Assembly (NCBI RefSeq): GCF_000829415.1
Contig: NZ_AP014637.1
Location: 6,031,001-6,095,000 of the forward strand
Length of the DNA stretch: 64,000 bases
Direction: 5' to 3'
Source: Pseudomonas sp. StFLB209
GTDB lineage: Bacteria; Pseudomonadota; Gammaproteobacteria; Pseudomonadales; Pseudomonadaceae
Made by a program: the position numbers and the translations under genes. The notes under the pieces are model-generated. The model was given only the letters and a program-made list of their open reading frames with translations. It had not been told where the DNA came from and searched no databases. Below are positions 17,362-25,788 of this stretch, piece after piece; positions within the stretch are counted from its first letter, which is position 1; every line of letters starts with the position of its first letter.

Positions 17362-18823
17362 CCCCGACCTCGACTTCCAGGAACTCAACCGCCGCATCGA
17401 GGACGAGGTCGAGCGTTACAAGCTCAACAAGGACACCAAGGCGCTGCCGGCCTTTGATCCGTCCCCTGCCGGAATGGCTGACCGCCCCTATGGCTGGGGC
17501 CAACTGGTCCAGCTCGAAGATGAAGCTCTGGTGCGCGCCGCCTACCCGACCCTGCTGGGCCGCAAGGCCGAAGCCGCCGAGCTGCAACACTCGCTGCACA
17601 AGCTGCGCTCGGGCTGGGACAAGTTCGAAGTCCTGGCCGAGCTGCGTGACAGCCCCGAAGGCGTGGCCCATAACGCCGAGGTCCACGGCCTGCGCCGCGC
17701 CCGCCTGAAAAACCGCCTGCGCCGCATTCCGGTACTGGGCAAGCTGATTCTTACCGCCTACGGCCTGCTGCAAACCGAACAGCGCAACCGCTACTACGTG
17801 GCGCGCCTGGACCTGCTGGCCCGCCAGAGCCGGCACCAGAGCACGGTCTATCACCAGCAGCTCCATGAGCGGATGGTGGCCCAGCAAGAGCAAGACAAGT
17901 ACCTCAAAGAACAGCAAAAAACGCTCGACGAGCACTTCCTGGCCCTGCAGCAGCAAAGCCAGACCCTGCAACTGCAGAACGAGCTGATCACCCAGCTCAA
18001 GGATGAGTTGCAACAGTCCAAAAGCGTCCAGCAAGAATTGCGCGCCCGCCTGCACCAGGTCGAGCGCCAGCCACGTCCACCGGTGGCCACCGTGCCTGCG
18101 GGCCAGGCCCCTGCCCAGCCCGCCGCCAATGACGCGCCGGCGCAACATCAGAGCGGCATCCCGGACAGCTTCTACCTGGCCTTTGAAAATCGCTTCCGTG
18201 GCGATGCCGAGACCATTCGTGAGCGCCAGTCCTATTACCTGCCGATCATTGACAGTATCGAGCCGCTCAAGGCCGGCCTGCCGCTGGTCGACATCGGTTG
18301 CGGCCGTGGTGAATGGCTGCAGCAACTGCCTGAGCACTGCGCGCGGATTGGCATCGACCTCAACTCGATGAACGTCCAGACCTGCCAGGATCAAGGCCTG
18401 ACCGCTTACCAGCAAGACGCTCTGGTGTGGCTGGCCAACCAGCCGGAAAACAGCGTGGCCGCGGTCAGCGCCTTCCACGTCATCGAACACCTGACCTTCG
18501 AGCAGTTCAACGTCCTGCTCGATGAGTGTCTGCGTGTCCTGGCGCCAGGCGGCATGATCATTTTCGAGACCCCGAACCCGGAAAACCTCGCCACCGCCGC
18601 GCATTACTTCTGGATGGACCCGACTCACCTGTCGCCCCTGCCACCGGCATTCACCGAATTTCTGGTGCAGTACAAAGGCTTTGACCAGGTGCAGATCCAT
18701 CGCCTGCAACCGATCCCTGAAGAGCATCACATCCACGAAGACAGCGAAACGGCTCGGCGCTGCAACGCCCTGTTCTACGGCCCGCAGGACTACTCCGTGG
18801 TTGCCATCAAGGGGGCGGTATGA
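17345..18823 (+). CDS. Coiled-coil methyltransferase, candidate O-antigen chain-terminating enzyme
   Basis: The 492-aa product has an N-terminal DUF4214-like stretch (ALVRAAYPTLLGRKAEAAEL, about residues 58-77). A long Gln/Leu-rich coiled coil follows at about 150-245, then a Pro/Ala linker and a class I SAM methyltransferase domain (LPLVDIGCGRGEWLQQL near 313; HVIEHLTFEQF near 379). The gene overlaps wzt by 17 bp and the next GT4 gene by 4 bp. In the WbdD system a methyltransferase with a coiled coil caps the growing O-chain and the coil acts as a length ruler. The same arrangement beside Wzt makes that role likely here; this is inference. Confidence 0.82.
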   Translation: MLIPNNPDLDFQELNRRIEDEVERYKLNKDTKALPAFDPSPAGMADRPYGWGQLVQLEDEALVRAAYPTLLGRKAEAAELQHSLHKLRSGWDKFEVLAELRDSPEGVAHNAEVHGLRRARLKNRLRRIPVLGKLILTAYGLLQTEQRNRYYVARLDLLARQSRHQSTVYHQQLHERMVAQQEQDKYLKEQQKTLDEHFLALQQQSQTLQLQNELITQLKDELQQSKSVQQELRARLHQVERQPRPPVATVPAGQAPAQPAANDAPAQHQSGIPDSFYLAFENRFRGDAETIRERQSYYLPIIDSIEPLKAGLPLVDIGCGRGEWLQQLPEHCARIGIDLNSMNVQTCQDQGLTAYQQDALVWLANQPENSVAAVSAFHVIEHLTFEQFNVLLDECLRVLAPGGMIIFETPNPENLATAAHYFWMDPTHLSPLPPAFTEFLVQYKGFDQVQIHRLQPIPEEHHIHEDSETARRCNALFYGPQDYSVVAIKGAV

Positions 18824-19959
18824 CCCGGCTGCGCATCGACCAGCTCACGCCCAGCGTGGCGGCCGGCGACGGCGTAACCAACGGGTTGCTGTTCACCCAG
18901 AGCCTGCTGCGCGAACTGGGCTATGACTCGGACATTTACTGCCATTACATCCCCGAGTCGATGACCGGCAAGGCGCTGCCGGCGACAACCTTCAAGTCAG
19001 AAGGCTGTTCGTTGCTGCTGTACCACCACTCGATGGGCCACGACTACGCCCAGTGGCTGTACGAACAGGACTGCCCAAAAGCGCTGGTGTACCACAACAT
19101 CACGCCACCGGAATTCTTTCCGCCAGACAGCTGGCTGCAACAGTACGCCCTGCTGGGGCTGCGCCAGCTTGAAGAGTGGCGCGAGTTCTTCCCTTACGCG
19201 CTGGCCGACTCGCCGCTCAACGAGCGCGAGTTGATCGAAAAGGGCTACACCAATACCAAAACGCTGCCATTGCTGGTCGACACCCGCCGCCTGGAAGGCG
19301 AACAGCAACAGCCGGCGTTCATGGCCGACCTGCCTGAAGGCACGATCTTCTATCTGGCGATCGGTCGTCTGGCCGAGAACAAGCGCCAGTACCTGCTGAT
19401 CGAGGCCTACTACCACCTACGCAAGCTGCAGGCGCAAAGCGGCATCGAGCAGCCACCACAACGGCTGATGCTGGTCGGCGGCACCACCAGCGCCGATTAC
19501 GCCACCGCCTTGCAGTTCTACATTGATGACCTGGGCCTGAAGGACGAAGTCATCCTGGCCGGTAAATGCTCCGACGCCGAACTGCACTGGATGTACCACA
19601 ACGCCCATCAGTACTGGTGTGCCAGTGCCCATGAAGGCTTCTGCATGCCGTTGCTCGAAGCGAACTATGCCTCGCTTCCAGTGGTCACACAGGCGCGCTC
19701 CAATATCCCGGCCACCCTCGGTGAAGGCGGCCTGCTGCTCGACAGCGACGACCCTCTGGTATTCGCCTCGGCCAGTAACCTGCTCAATACCGAGCCGGGA
19801 CTGCGCGAAAAAATCATCGCCGCCGGCCATCGCAACCTGCAGCGTTACGAGCACGACGCGCTGAAAACAGAGCTGCAACAATGGCTGGCCCAGCTTGACT
19901 GCCTACCCTCTGCTCAAGGAGTGACACTTGATGCCACGCTTGCTACTGACGGGCGCTAA
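18820..19959 (+). CDS. Glycosyltransferase family 4
   Basis: The 379-aa GT-B enzyme carries N-terminal GDGVTNGLLFTQSLL and the C-terminal donor-binding motif SAHEGFCMPLLEANY (around residues 268-282). Its ATG overlaps the upstream stop (ATGA), and its own 3' end overlaps the start of rmd by 29 bp, so all four genes are coupled. It probably adds D-rhamnose or mannose to the O-polysaccharide. Confidence 0.85.
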   Translation: MTRLRIDQLTPSVAAGDGVTNGLLFTQSLLRELGYDSDIYCHYIPESMTGKALPATTFKSEGCSLLLYHHSMGHDYAQWLYEQDCPKALVYHNITPPEFFPPDSWLQQYALLGLRQLEEWREFFPYALADSPLNERELIEKGYTNTKTLPLLVDTRRLEGEQQQPAFMADLPEGTIFYLAIGRLAENKRQYLLIEAYYHLRKLQAQSGIEQPPQRLMLVGGTTSADYATALQFYIDDLGLKDEVILAGKCSDAELHWMYHNAHQYWCASAHEGFCMPLLEANYASLPVVTQARSNIPATLGEGGLLLDSDDPLVFASASNLLNTEPGLREKIIAAGHRNLQRYEHDALKTELQQWLAQLDCLPSAQGVTLDATLATDGR

Positions 19960-20878
19960 CGGTTTCGTTGGCAAGATCCTCACCCAACGCCTGCGTGATG
20001 CCGGCTACCACGTGATCGCCCTGAGCAGTAGCGAACCACAGCCTGGCCATGGCGCCGATGAGCACCTGGGCTGCGACATTCGCGATGCACAGGCATTGGC
20101 TCAAGCCGTGGCACAGGCCCGGCCCAGCCATGTGGTGCACCTGGCCGCGGTGTCCCATGTGCCGACCAGCTTCATGGATCCGCTGGGCACCTGGCAGACC
20201 AACGTGATGGGCAGCATGCATCTGCTTGAAGCCATCCGCCTGCATGCGCCGCAAGCCTTCGTGCTGTTTTCCAGCTCGTCTGAGGTGTACGGCGCAGCCT
20301 TCAAGTCCGGCCAGGCCGTGGACGAACACACCCTGTGCCAGCCACTGAACCCGTATGCGGCCAGCAAGGTGGCGGCGGAAAGTGCCTTTGCCGAGTACTT
20401 CCGCCAAGGCATCAAAGGCGTGATTGCCCGACCGTTCAACCACATCGGCGCCCAGCAGAGTCCAGACTTCGTCACCGCCTCCTTTGCCCGGCAGATCGCC
20501 TTGATCGAAGCCGGTCAGCAGGAGCCGGTACTCAAGGTCGGTAACCTGGAAGCGGCGCGGGATTTTCTGGATGTACAGGACGTGTGCAGCGCCTACATCG
20601 AGTTGCTCAAGCTGGCCGACAGCGACAAGGACTACCCGCGGCGCATCAACATCGCCAGCGGTCGTTCGCTGAAGATCAGCCAGGTGCTAGAGCAATTGCT
20701 GGCGCTGAGCAAAGCCGACATTCAGGTTGCCCAGGATCCTGAACGCTTGCGTCCATCGGACATCCCGATGGCCGTCGGCAACAGCACCGCCCTGACCCAG
20801 AGCACCGGCTGGCAACCGCAGATCCCGCTGCAGCAAACCCTGCAAGAACTGCTGGACTACTGGCGCGCACAAGTCTGA
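19931..20878 (+). CDS. rmd: NAD(P)-dependent reductase, probable GDP-6-deoxy-D-lyxo-4-hexulose reductase
   Basis: The 315-aa SDR-extended protein has the Rossmann motif TGANGFVGK (residues 7-15) and the catalytic YAASK (about 140). RPFNHIGAQQSPDFVTASFARQIA is typical of Rmd, which makes GDP-D-rhamnose. The start is the ATG with AAGGAG nine bases upstream; a TTG one codon earlier is less likely. It is the last gene of the wzt operon. The partner GDP-mannose 4,6-dehydratase (Gmd) is not in this window. The exact substrate is inferred from sequence pattern and neighbours. Confidence 0.75.
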   Translation: MPRLLLTGANGFVGKILTQRLRDAGYHVIALSSSEPQPGHGADEHLGCDIRDAQALAQAVAQARPSHVVHLAAVSHVPTSFMDPLGTWQTNVMGSMHLLEAIRLHAPQAFVLFSSSSEVYGAAFKSGQAVDEHTLCQPLNPYAASKVAAESAFAEYFRQGIKGVIARPFNHIGAQQSPDFVTASFARQIALIEAGQQEPVLKVGNLEAARDFLDVQDVCSAYIELLKLADSDKDYPRRINIASGRSLKISQVLEQLLALSKADIQVAQDPERLRPSDIPMAVGNSTALTQSTGWQPQIPLQQTLQELLDYWRAQV

Positions 20879-20882
20879 AAGA

Positions 20883-21605
20883 CTTCACGACCAAGGTCGT
20901 TCCCACCCCAATTCTGGCTTGAAACAAGGTGGGAACGAGCTCGCTCGTGAAGAGGCCAAGCCAGACACAACACATGCATTGCCCGACCCATAGCCTTCAC
21001 GACCAAGGTCGTTCCCACCTCAATTCTGATCTGAAATACGGTGGGAACGAGCGGGCGGCGATCCGTCTAGCTCGTGAAGAGGCCAGACCAGACACAACAC
21101 ATGCATCGCCCGACCCATAGCCTTCACGACCAAGGTCGTTCCCACCTCAATTCTGATCTGAAATACGGTGGGAACGAGCTCGCTCGTGAAGAGGCCAGAC
21201 CAGACACAACACATGCATCGCCCGACCCATAGCCTTCACGACCAAGGTCATTCCCACCTCAATTCTGGCTTGAAACAAGGTGGGAACGAGCTAGCTCGTG
21301 AAAGGGCCAGGCCAGACACAACACATGCATTGCCCGACCCATAGCCTTCACGACCAAGGTCGTTCCCACCCCAATTCTGGCTTGAAACAAGGTGGGAACG
21401 AGCTAGCTCGTGAAGAGGCCAGACCAGACACAACACATGCATCGCCTGCCCCATAGCCTTCACGACCAAGGTCGTTCCCACCTCAATTCTGATCTGAAAT
21501 ACGGTGGGAACGAGCGGGCGGCGATCCGTCTAGCTCGTGAAGAGGCCAGGCCAGACACAACACATGCATTGCCCGACCCATAACCTTCGCAACCAGGTTC
21601 GCGCC
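20883..21605. repeat. Array of six REP doublets plus a degenerate seventh arm
   Basis: Units begin with TTCACGACCAAGGTC at about 20884, 20996, 21123, 21235, 21347 and 21458. Spacings are 112, 127, 112, 112 and 111 bp. Each unit has an inverted pair: CGACCAAGGTCGTTCCCACC, an AT-rich spacer, then GGTGGGAACGAGCTCGCTCG. A linker with GACACAACACATGCAT follows. Units 2 and 6 carry an extra ~15-bp segment (GCGGGCGGCGATCCG). A diverged arm (TTCGCAACCAGGTTCGCG) ends the array against the acyltransferase stop codon. It fills the whole 726-bp gap, with no gene inside. Confidence 0.9.
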
Positions 21606-23653
21606 TACAGGCGGTTGATGAACTGCTCAAAATCCGGAGCCAATAGCATATTGCCGTGGCCGCTGACGTGGTCGGCGTCGTAGAACAACGGGCGGCCATC
21701 ACGTTCGACCTGGCAATCGGACTCCGGGCACAGCACTGGCAGCGGGTCCCAGACACTCACCGCCGGCATCTGCCCGGCCAGCCGCCCGAGTATCTCGGTG
21801 ACCGGCTGGCGATAGGTCTGCATCTCGTCCCTTTTGACACTGCGCCCATAACTGCAGATCGGGTTGTTGTGATCAAACCAGTTGGCACAGCGGAACGGTG
21901 GAATCTCAAAGATCGGTTTGGGCGCCTCAAACACCAGCCTTACTCCCTTTTCAGCCAACGGAGCCAACCATTGCGGGGCTTCGGCTTCGAGCCGCTGGCG
22001 GCCGCTGACAGCCTGCTCGCCGAACATCTCGGCCATGGTCTTGCTGCGGGCAAAGTGCTCGAATTGATCAGAAAAGCGCGACAACCGCAGTGAAGGCATG
22101 AATAACACATCGCCCGCCTGCACCTTGCCGGTGATGTCCTGCAACGCCGCCAGGCTGTTGGCGCGGCATGCTTCGCTCTCACGAATGGCCTGGAAGCTCA
22201 TGAACGGGCAACCACCATTGTTGTACAGCCGCACCTGCACACCGGTGTCCATCACCAGCTTGCTGAGCATCGGAATGTAGGCCATGGCATGTGAATCACC
22301 GACCACATAAAGCGTGAAAGGCCACTGCACCGGCCGGTCGCAACCGCCACGGCTGTAGCTCAGCACCCGATTGCCGGCCACCAGGCTATCGCTGGCCTGA
22401 GCCACACAGCCCGGGGCTGCATCACTGTGCGGGCGGCTGTAGGGATACCAGTCGAGCGGGTGCTGCGACACGGTGTTCAGGGTCAGTTGCGGTTGCGACT
22501 TTACCGTCCACTTGTACCCACCCCAGGCACCCGCCAGCGCCAGCAAGCCCAAACTGATGACCGCCAGATTGGGTAACCTGTCGAGCAGCGGCCGACGGCG
22601 CAGCGGTACTTCAATAATCCGGTAGGAGAACACCGCCAGCACCGTGCTCAACAACACCGCCGCCAACTGCGAGGGCAACGACTCCAGACCGACCGTCCAG
22701 CGCATCAGCACAAACACCGGCCAGTGCCACAGGTAAAGGGAATAGGAGACCTTGCCGATGGCTACCGGCAGCCAATGGCTGAGCGCACCGGTGAGCAGAT
22801 CGCCCTGGCGACCATGACCGAAAACCAGCACGCACAACAGCCCGGCCACAGCCGGTAGCGCCCCTGGAAATGGAAATTGCGCCGGTTGCGACACCCACAG
22901 CGCATAGCCGATCAGCCCCAGCCCCAGCAGCACCCCGGCACTGGACAATGCAGTGGCCGGACGCGGGCTGTTCACCCGCCCGCTGTAGGCCATGGCCTGG
23001 TAACACAGCACCCCGGCGGCCAGCTCCCAGAAGCGCGGCGCAAGCATGTAAAACATCTGCGTCTCACGCCCGGCGGCAAACCCCCAGGCCCATACCAGCG
23101 AAGCCACCAGCCCGGCGACGAACAGCCCGACCGAGAGCCAGCGCAGTCGGGCAAACGCCACCCAGACAAAGAACAGGATCGGGAACACAAAGTAGAACTG
23201 CTCCTCGACCCCCAGCGACCAGGTATGGGTGAACGGGTTGAAGTCAGTCTTGGGCGAGAAGTAAGCGTTGCCGGTGTCGGCCAGAATGAAATTGCTCAGC
23301 CCGAATAGCGCGAACAAGCCGGTCTTTTCGTTGCTGTCACTGAGCCACGACGCAGGAATGAACAGCGCTGACACCAGTCCGGTGACCAGCACACAAAACA
23401 GCAGCGCCGGCAGAATCCGGCGCATCCGCCGGGCATAAAAGGTGGTGACGAAGGTGAAAAAGTGGCGGCCCTGGAAGTTCGCCATCGAGCTGGAAACGAC
23501 AAACCCCGAAATCACGAAAAACACGTCGACCCCGGCAAAACCACCGGGCAGATAGCTGTCCTTAAGGTGGTAGAGAATCACCGCGATGACAGCAATGGCG
23601 CGCAGGCCATCAATGTAAGGGTAATGGACCTGACGCTGGGCTGGGGATGTCAT
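21605..23653 (-). CDS. OafA/YrhL-type acyltransferase with SGNH domain
   Basis: The 682-aa protein starts at MTSPAQRQVHYPYIDGLRAIAV. Residues 1-350 form an acyltransferase-3 domain with about ten membrane segments and the YIDGLRA motif. The C-terminal ~300 residues are an SGNH hydrolase-like domain, with YVVGDSHAMAY holding the GDS motif near residue 450 and a late DxxH-like DADHVSGHG. The family O-acetylates surface polysaccharides, so the likely substrate is the O-antigen made by the neighbouring operon. The ribosome binding site is weak, and an upstream start at 23734 cannot be excluded. Confidence 0.85.
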   Translation of the reverse strand: MTSPAQRQVHYPYIDGLRAIAVIAVILYHLKDSYLPGGFAGVDVFFVISGFVVSSSMANFQGRHFFTFVTTFYARRMRRILPALLFCVLVTGLVSALFIPASWLSDSNEKTGLFALFGLSNFILADTGNAYFSPKTDFNPFTHTWSLGVEEQFYFVFPILFFVWVAFARLRWLSVGLFVAGLVASLVWAWGFAAGRETQMFYMLAPRFWELAAGVLCYQAMAYSGRVNSPRPATALSSAGVLLGLGLIGYALWVSQPAQFPFPGALPAVAGLLCVLVFGHGRQGDLLTGALSHWLPVAIGKVSYSLYLWHWPVFVLMRWTVGLESLPSQLAAVLLSTVLAVFSYRIIEVPLRRRPLLDRLPNLAVISLGLLALAGAWGGYKWTVKSQPQLTLNTVSQHPLDWYPYSRPHSDAAPGCVAQASDSLVAGNRVLSYSRGGCDRPVQWPFTLYVVGDSHAMAYIPMLSKLVMDTGVQVRLYNNGGCPFMSFQAIRESEACRANSLAALQDITGKVQAGDVLFMPSLRLSRFSDQFEHFARSKTMAEMFGEQAVSGRQRLEAEAPQWLAPLAEKGVRLVFEAPKPIFEIPPFRCANWFDHNNPICSYGRSVKRDEMQTYRQPVTEILGRLAGQMPAVSVWDPLPVLCPESDCQVERDGRPLFYDADHVSGHGNMLLAPDFEQFINRL

Positions 23654-23849
23654 GGATAACGAAAATGCCTGATGGGGTGAACCGGACACGTCTTGGAGAA
23701 CAGGTCCCCTTGCGCCCTGCAGTGAACACCGCAAGAACCGGTTACTTATTGTAAAAAGTCGACACCATATCGGCAGAGGCAGTCTGTGGCAAATTCACCA
23801 TATGCGCGAGAAGCCTCGGGGTTTAGCCCGAGGTCGAGCGCGCGGACGC

Positions 23850-24030
23850 CGCAGGCGTCCTGGTTGGGAGTCTGCTGTTCTTCGATGTATTGGCGCAGGA
23901 TTTCAATCGGCGCACTGCCGCAGCTAGAAGCGAGGTAGGATGGCGACCAGAGGACACCCCTTCGCTTGAGCCAGGGGTGGAAATCCCCGAACTGCTTACG
24001 CAGCAGTCTGGATGATACCCTCTGAGTGAA
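23850..24030 (-). pseudogene. tnpA C-terminal remnant (Y1 transposase)
   Basis: On the minus strand the sequence reads VSSRLLRKQFGDFHPWLKRR...LWSPSYLASSCGSAPIEILRQYIEEQQTPN. This matches the C-terminal part of IS200/IS605 TnpA, including the region of the last helix. The catalytic HUH motif and the Tyr are absent because the upstream part is missing, so it cannot be active. The boundaries are those of the recognisable homology. Confidence 0.8.
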
Positions 24031-24087
24031 GCCACCCGATTCGACAACGCCACCCATAGCTTGAAAGACCAAACCATAATTCATGCC

Positions 24088-25158
24088 ATGAACCACACCA
24101 AGACCCTTAAGCTCCGAATCAAAGACAAGCACGCGAAAACGCTGCTTGCGATGGCGCGCGAGGTCAATATGGTGTGGAACTACTGCAATGAAACGAGTCA
24201 TCGCGCCATCCGGGAACGCCACCAGTGGCTTTCTGGTTTTGACCTGCAAAAGCTGACCAATGGATTAAGCAAATGCGACGGCGTGCAGATCGGCTCGCCC
24301 ACCGTGCAGCAGGTTTGCGAGGACTACGCCAAGGCCCGTAAGCAGTTCAAGCGTTCCAGGCTCAATTGGCGGGTGTCCAGCAGGAGCAGCCCCAAATACA
24401 GTCTGGGCTGGATTCCATTCAAGGCTCGTGCCTTGCAATACAAGAACGGTCAGATTCAGTTCGCCGGGTTCAGGTTTGGCCTGTGGGACAGCTACGGTTT
24501 AAGTCAGTACGCCCTGCGGGCCGGAAGCTTCAGTGAAGATTCCAGGGGGCGCTGGTATCTCAATATCTGCGTGCAGATTGAGAGCAAGCCGTGCAGCGGC
24601 ACTGCCGCAGTTGGCATCGACCTGGGCCTTAAAGCGGCGGCGACAACGTCTGAGGGCCAAGTGCTGATAGGGCGCCAATATCGCACCCTGGAGCAGAAGC
24701 TGGGCATCGCTCAGCGTGCTGGCAAGAGGGCACGTGTTCGCGCCCTCCATGCCAGGATCAGGAACCGGCGCAAGGATGCGCAACACAAGTTCTCAACCGC
24801 TCTGGTTGAGCGCTGCGCCGCCATTTTCGTTGGCGATGTAGCCAGCGCAAAACTCGTAAAGACTCAAATGGCCAAATCCACGCTTGATGCAGGATGGGGC
24901 CAACTCAAGACAATGCTGGAGCAGAAATGCCAACGGGCAGGCGTTGTTTTTGAGGTTGTAGCCGAGCGCTATACCACCCAGACGTGTTCGTGCTGTGGAA
25001 GCATTTCCACCAGCAGTCCGAAAGGTAGAGCCGGTTTGCGAATAAGAGAATGGACCTGCGTGTGCTGCGGTACAGCCCACGACCGCGATGTAAACGCGGC
25101 CCTGAACATTCTCGCGGCGGGGCATCGCCGTCTAGCTGTAGGAATCCCCGCTCTTTAG
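24088..25158 (+). CDS. tnpB: TnpB-family RNA-guided nuclease (IS605 OrfB)
   Basis: The 356-aa product starts at MNHTKTLKLRIKDKHAK. The RuvC-I Asp lies in AVGIDLGLKAA (about residue 177). A C4 zinc finger (CSCCGS and CVCCGT) lies near 306-328. RuvC-III is DRDVNAALNIL (about 333). At RuvC-II, where many TnpBs have VEDL, this protein has FVGDVASAKLVKTQMAKS, so the usual Glu is not at that position. TnpB proteins cut DNA guided by an omega-RNA from the 3' end of the gene and promote retention of the element. Whether this one is active is uncertain; the variant RuvC-II is seen in a known TnpB subgroup as far as I recall. Confidence 0.85.
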   Translation: MNHTKTLKLRIKDKHAKTLLAMAREVNMVWNYCNETSHRAIRERHQWLSGFDLQKLTNGLSKCDGVQIGSPTVQQVCEDYAKARKQFKRSRLNWRVSSRSSPKYSLGWIPFKARALQYKNGQIQFAGFRFGLWDSYGLSQYALRAGSFSEDSRGRWYLNICVQIESKPCSGTAAVGIDLGLKAAATTSEGQVLIGRQYRTLEQKLGIAQRAGKRARVRALHARIRNRRKDAQHKFSTALVERCAAIFVGDVASAKLVKTQMAKSTLDAGWGQLKTMLEQKCQRAGVVFEVVAERYTTQTCSCCGSISTSSPKGRAGLRIREWTCVCCGTAHDRDVNAALNILAAGHRRLAVGIPAL

Positions 25159-25175
25159 GGCGGGGAGGATGTCAA
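25145..25175 (+). ncRNA. Element 1 right-end hairpin / omega-RNA 3' end
   Basis: The hairpin TCCCCGC...GCGGGGA is followed by GGATGTCAA. In this family the omega-RNA runs through the end of tnpB into the right end, and the flanking DNA after it acts as guide, here starting near CGACTCGGGTGACAAG. The 5' boundary is unknown; only the terminal part is listed. Confidence 0.5.
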
Positions 25176-25680
25176 CGACTCGGGTGACAAGACCTTCGCC
25201 AAGGCGGTTTCGCTGGGCAGCGACCTGCAGATCGAAGCGGGCCAGACCCTGGTGATCGCCTCGGTCAAGGACGCGGGGTTCGATGCATTCCTGACGGCCT
25301 GGGGGCTGACGGGCAGCAGCAATGTCATCAACGTGGATGGCCCTGGCCTGGGCAAGGCGGACGGCGTGGTGATCTACGACCAGAACGGCAACGTAGCGAC
25401 GGCGTTCAACTACGGCACGGCGGCATTCGATGCTGACGGAACGAGCATTGCCACGTCCGCGATCAGCAACGGCACGGTCAAGGCTTCCAGCCATGCCGGT
25501 GTGGCCTTCGGCGGCTCGAAAGACGGCTATTCAGCGGTATGGGATCAAACATCGACCGTTGACCCACGCTACACCTTCGCCAAAGCCGATGCCTTGGGCG
25601 GCTATGCCCAAACAGCAGATGCCAACTCCATTGGCTCGCCGGGCGTCGCGATTACCCTGGTCGGCCAGCCGATCGAGTAA
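25176..25680 (+). pseudogene. 3' fragment of a secreted/lamin-tail-like protein gene
   Basis: The reading frame is open from the right end of element 1 to a stop at 25680, with no proper start (only GTG at 25252). It encodes about 167 residues including GSSNVINVDGPGLGKADGVVIYDQ, VWDQTSTVDPRY and ANSIGSPGVAITLVGQPIE. The pattern resembles lamin-tail-like C-terminal domains of secreted nucleases and phosphatases, but the family assignment is weak. Element 1 separates it from its 5' part, which is not present on the far side of the element, so a deletion or rearrangement has occurred. Confidence 0.5.
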
Positions 25681-25788
25681 CCCGACCAAACCCCGCCGCC
25701 TGTTCAGACTGCGGGGCCCACGAGGCACAAGGTTGGCCTGAAACTTTGACATCCTCCCCGGCCTGAAGGCCGGAGACTCCTACGGCGC

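Larger units (their letters stand above)
23815..25175 (+). mobile_element. IS200/IS605-family element 1 (tnpA remnant, intact tnpB)
   Basis: The left end is placed at the hairpin CCTCGGGGTTTAGCCCGAGG and the right end after the hairpin TCCCCGC...GCGGGGA plus GGATGTCAA. There are no terminal inverted repeats, as expected of this family. tnpA (leftward) survives only as a C-terminal fragment; tnpB (rightward) is open. The opposite orientation of the two genes is the IS605 layout. Exact ends are approximate. Confidence 0.75.

Noticed and set aside
20883..21605. Regular repeats resembling a CRISPR array
   Set aside because: Units are ~112-127 bp, internally palindromic REP doublets with conserved linkers. 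There are no variable spacers and no cas genes.
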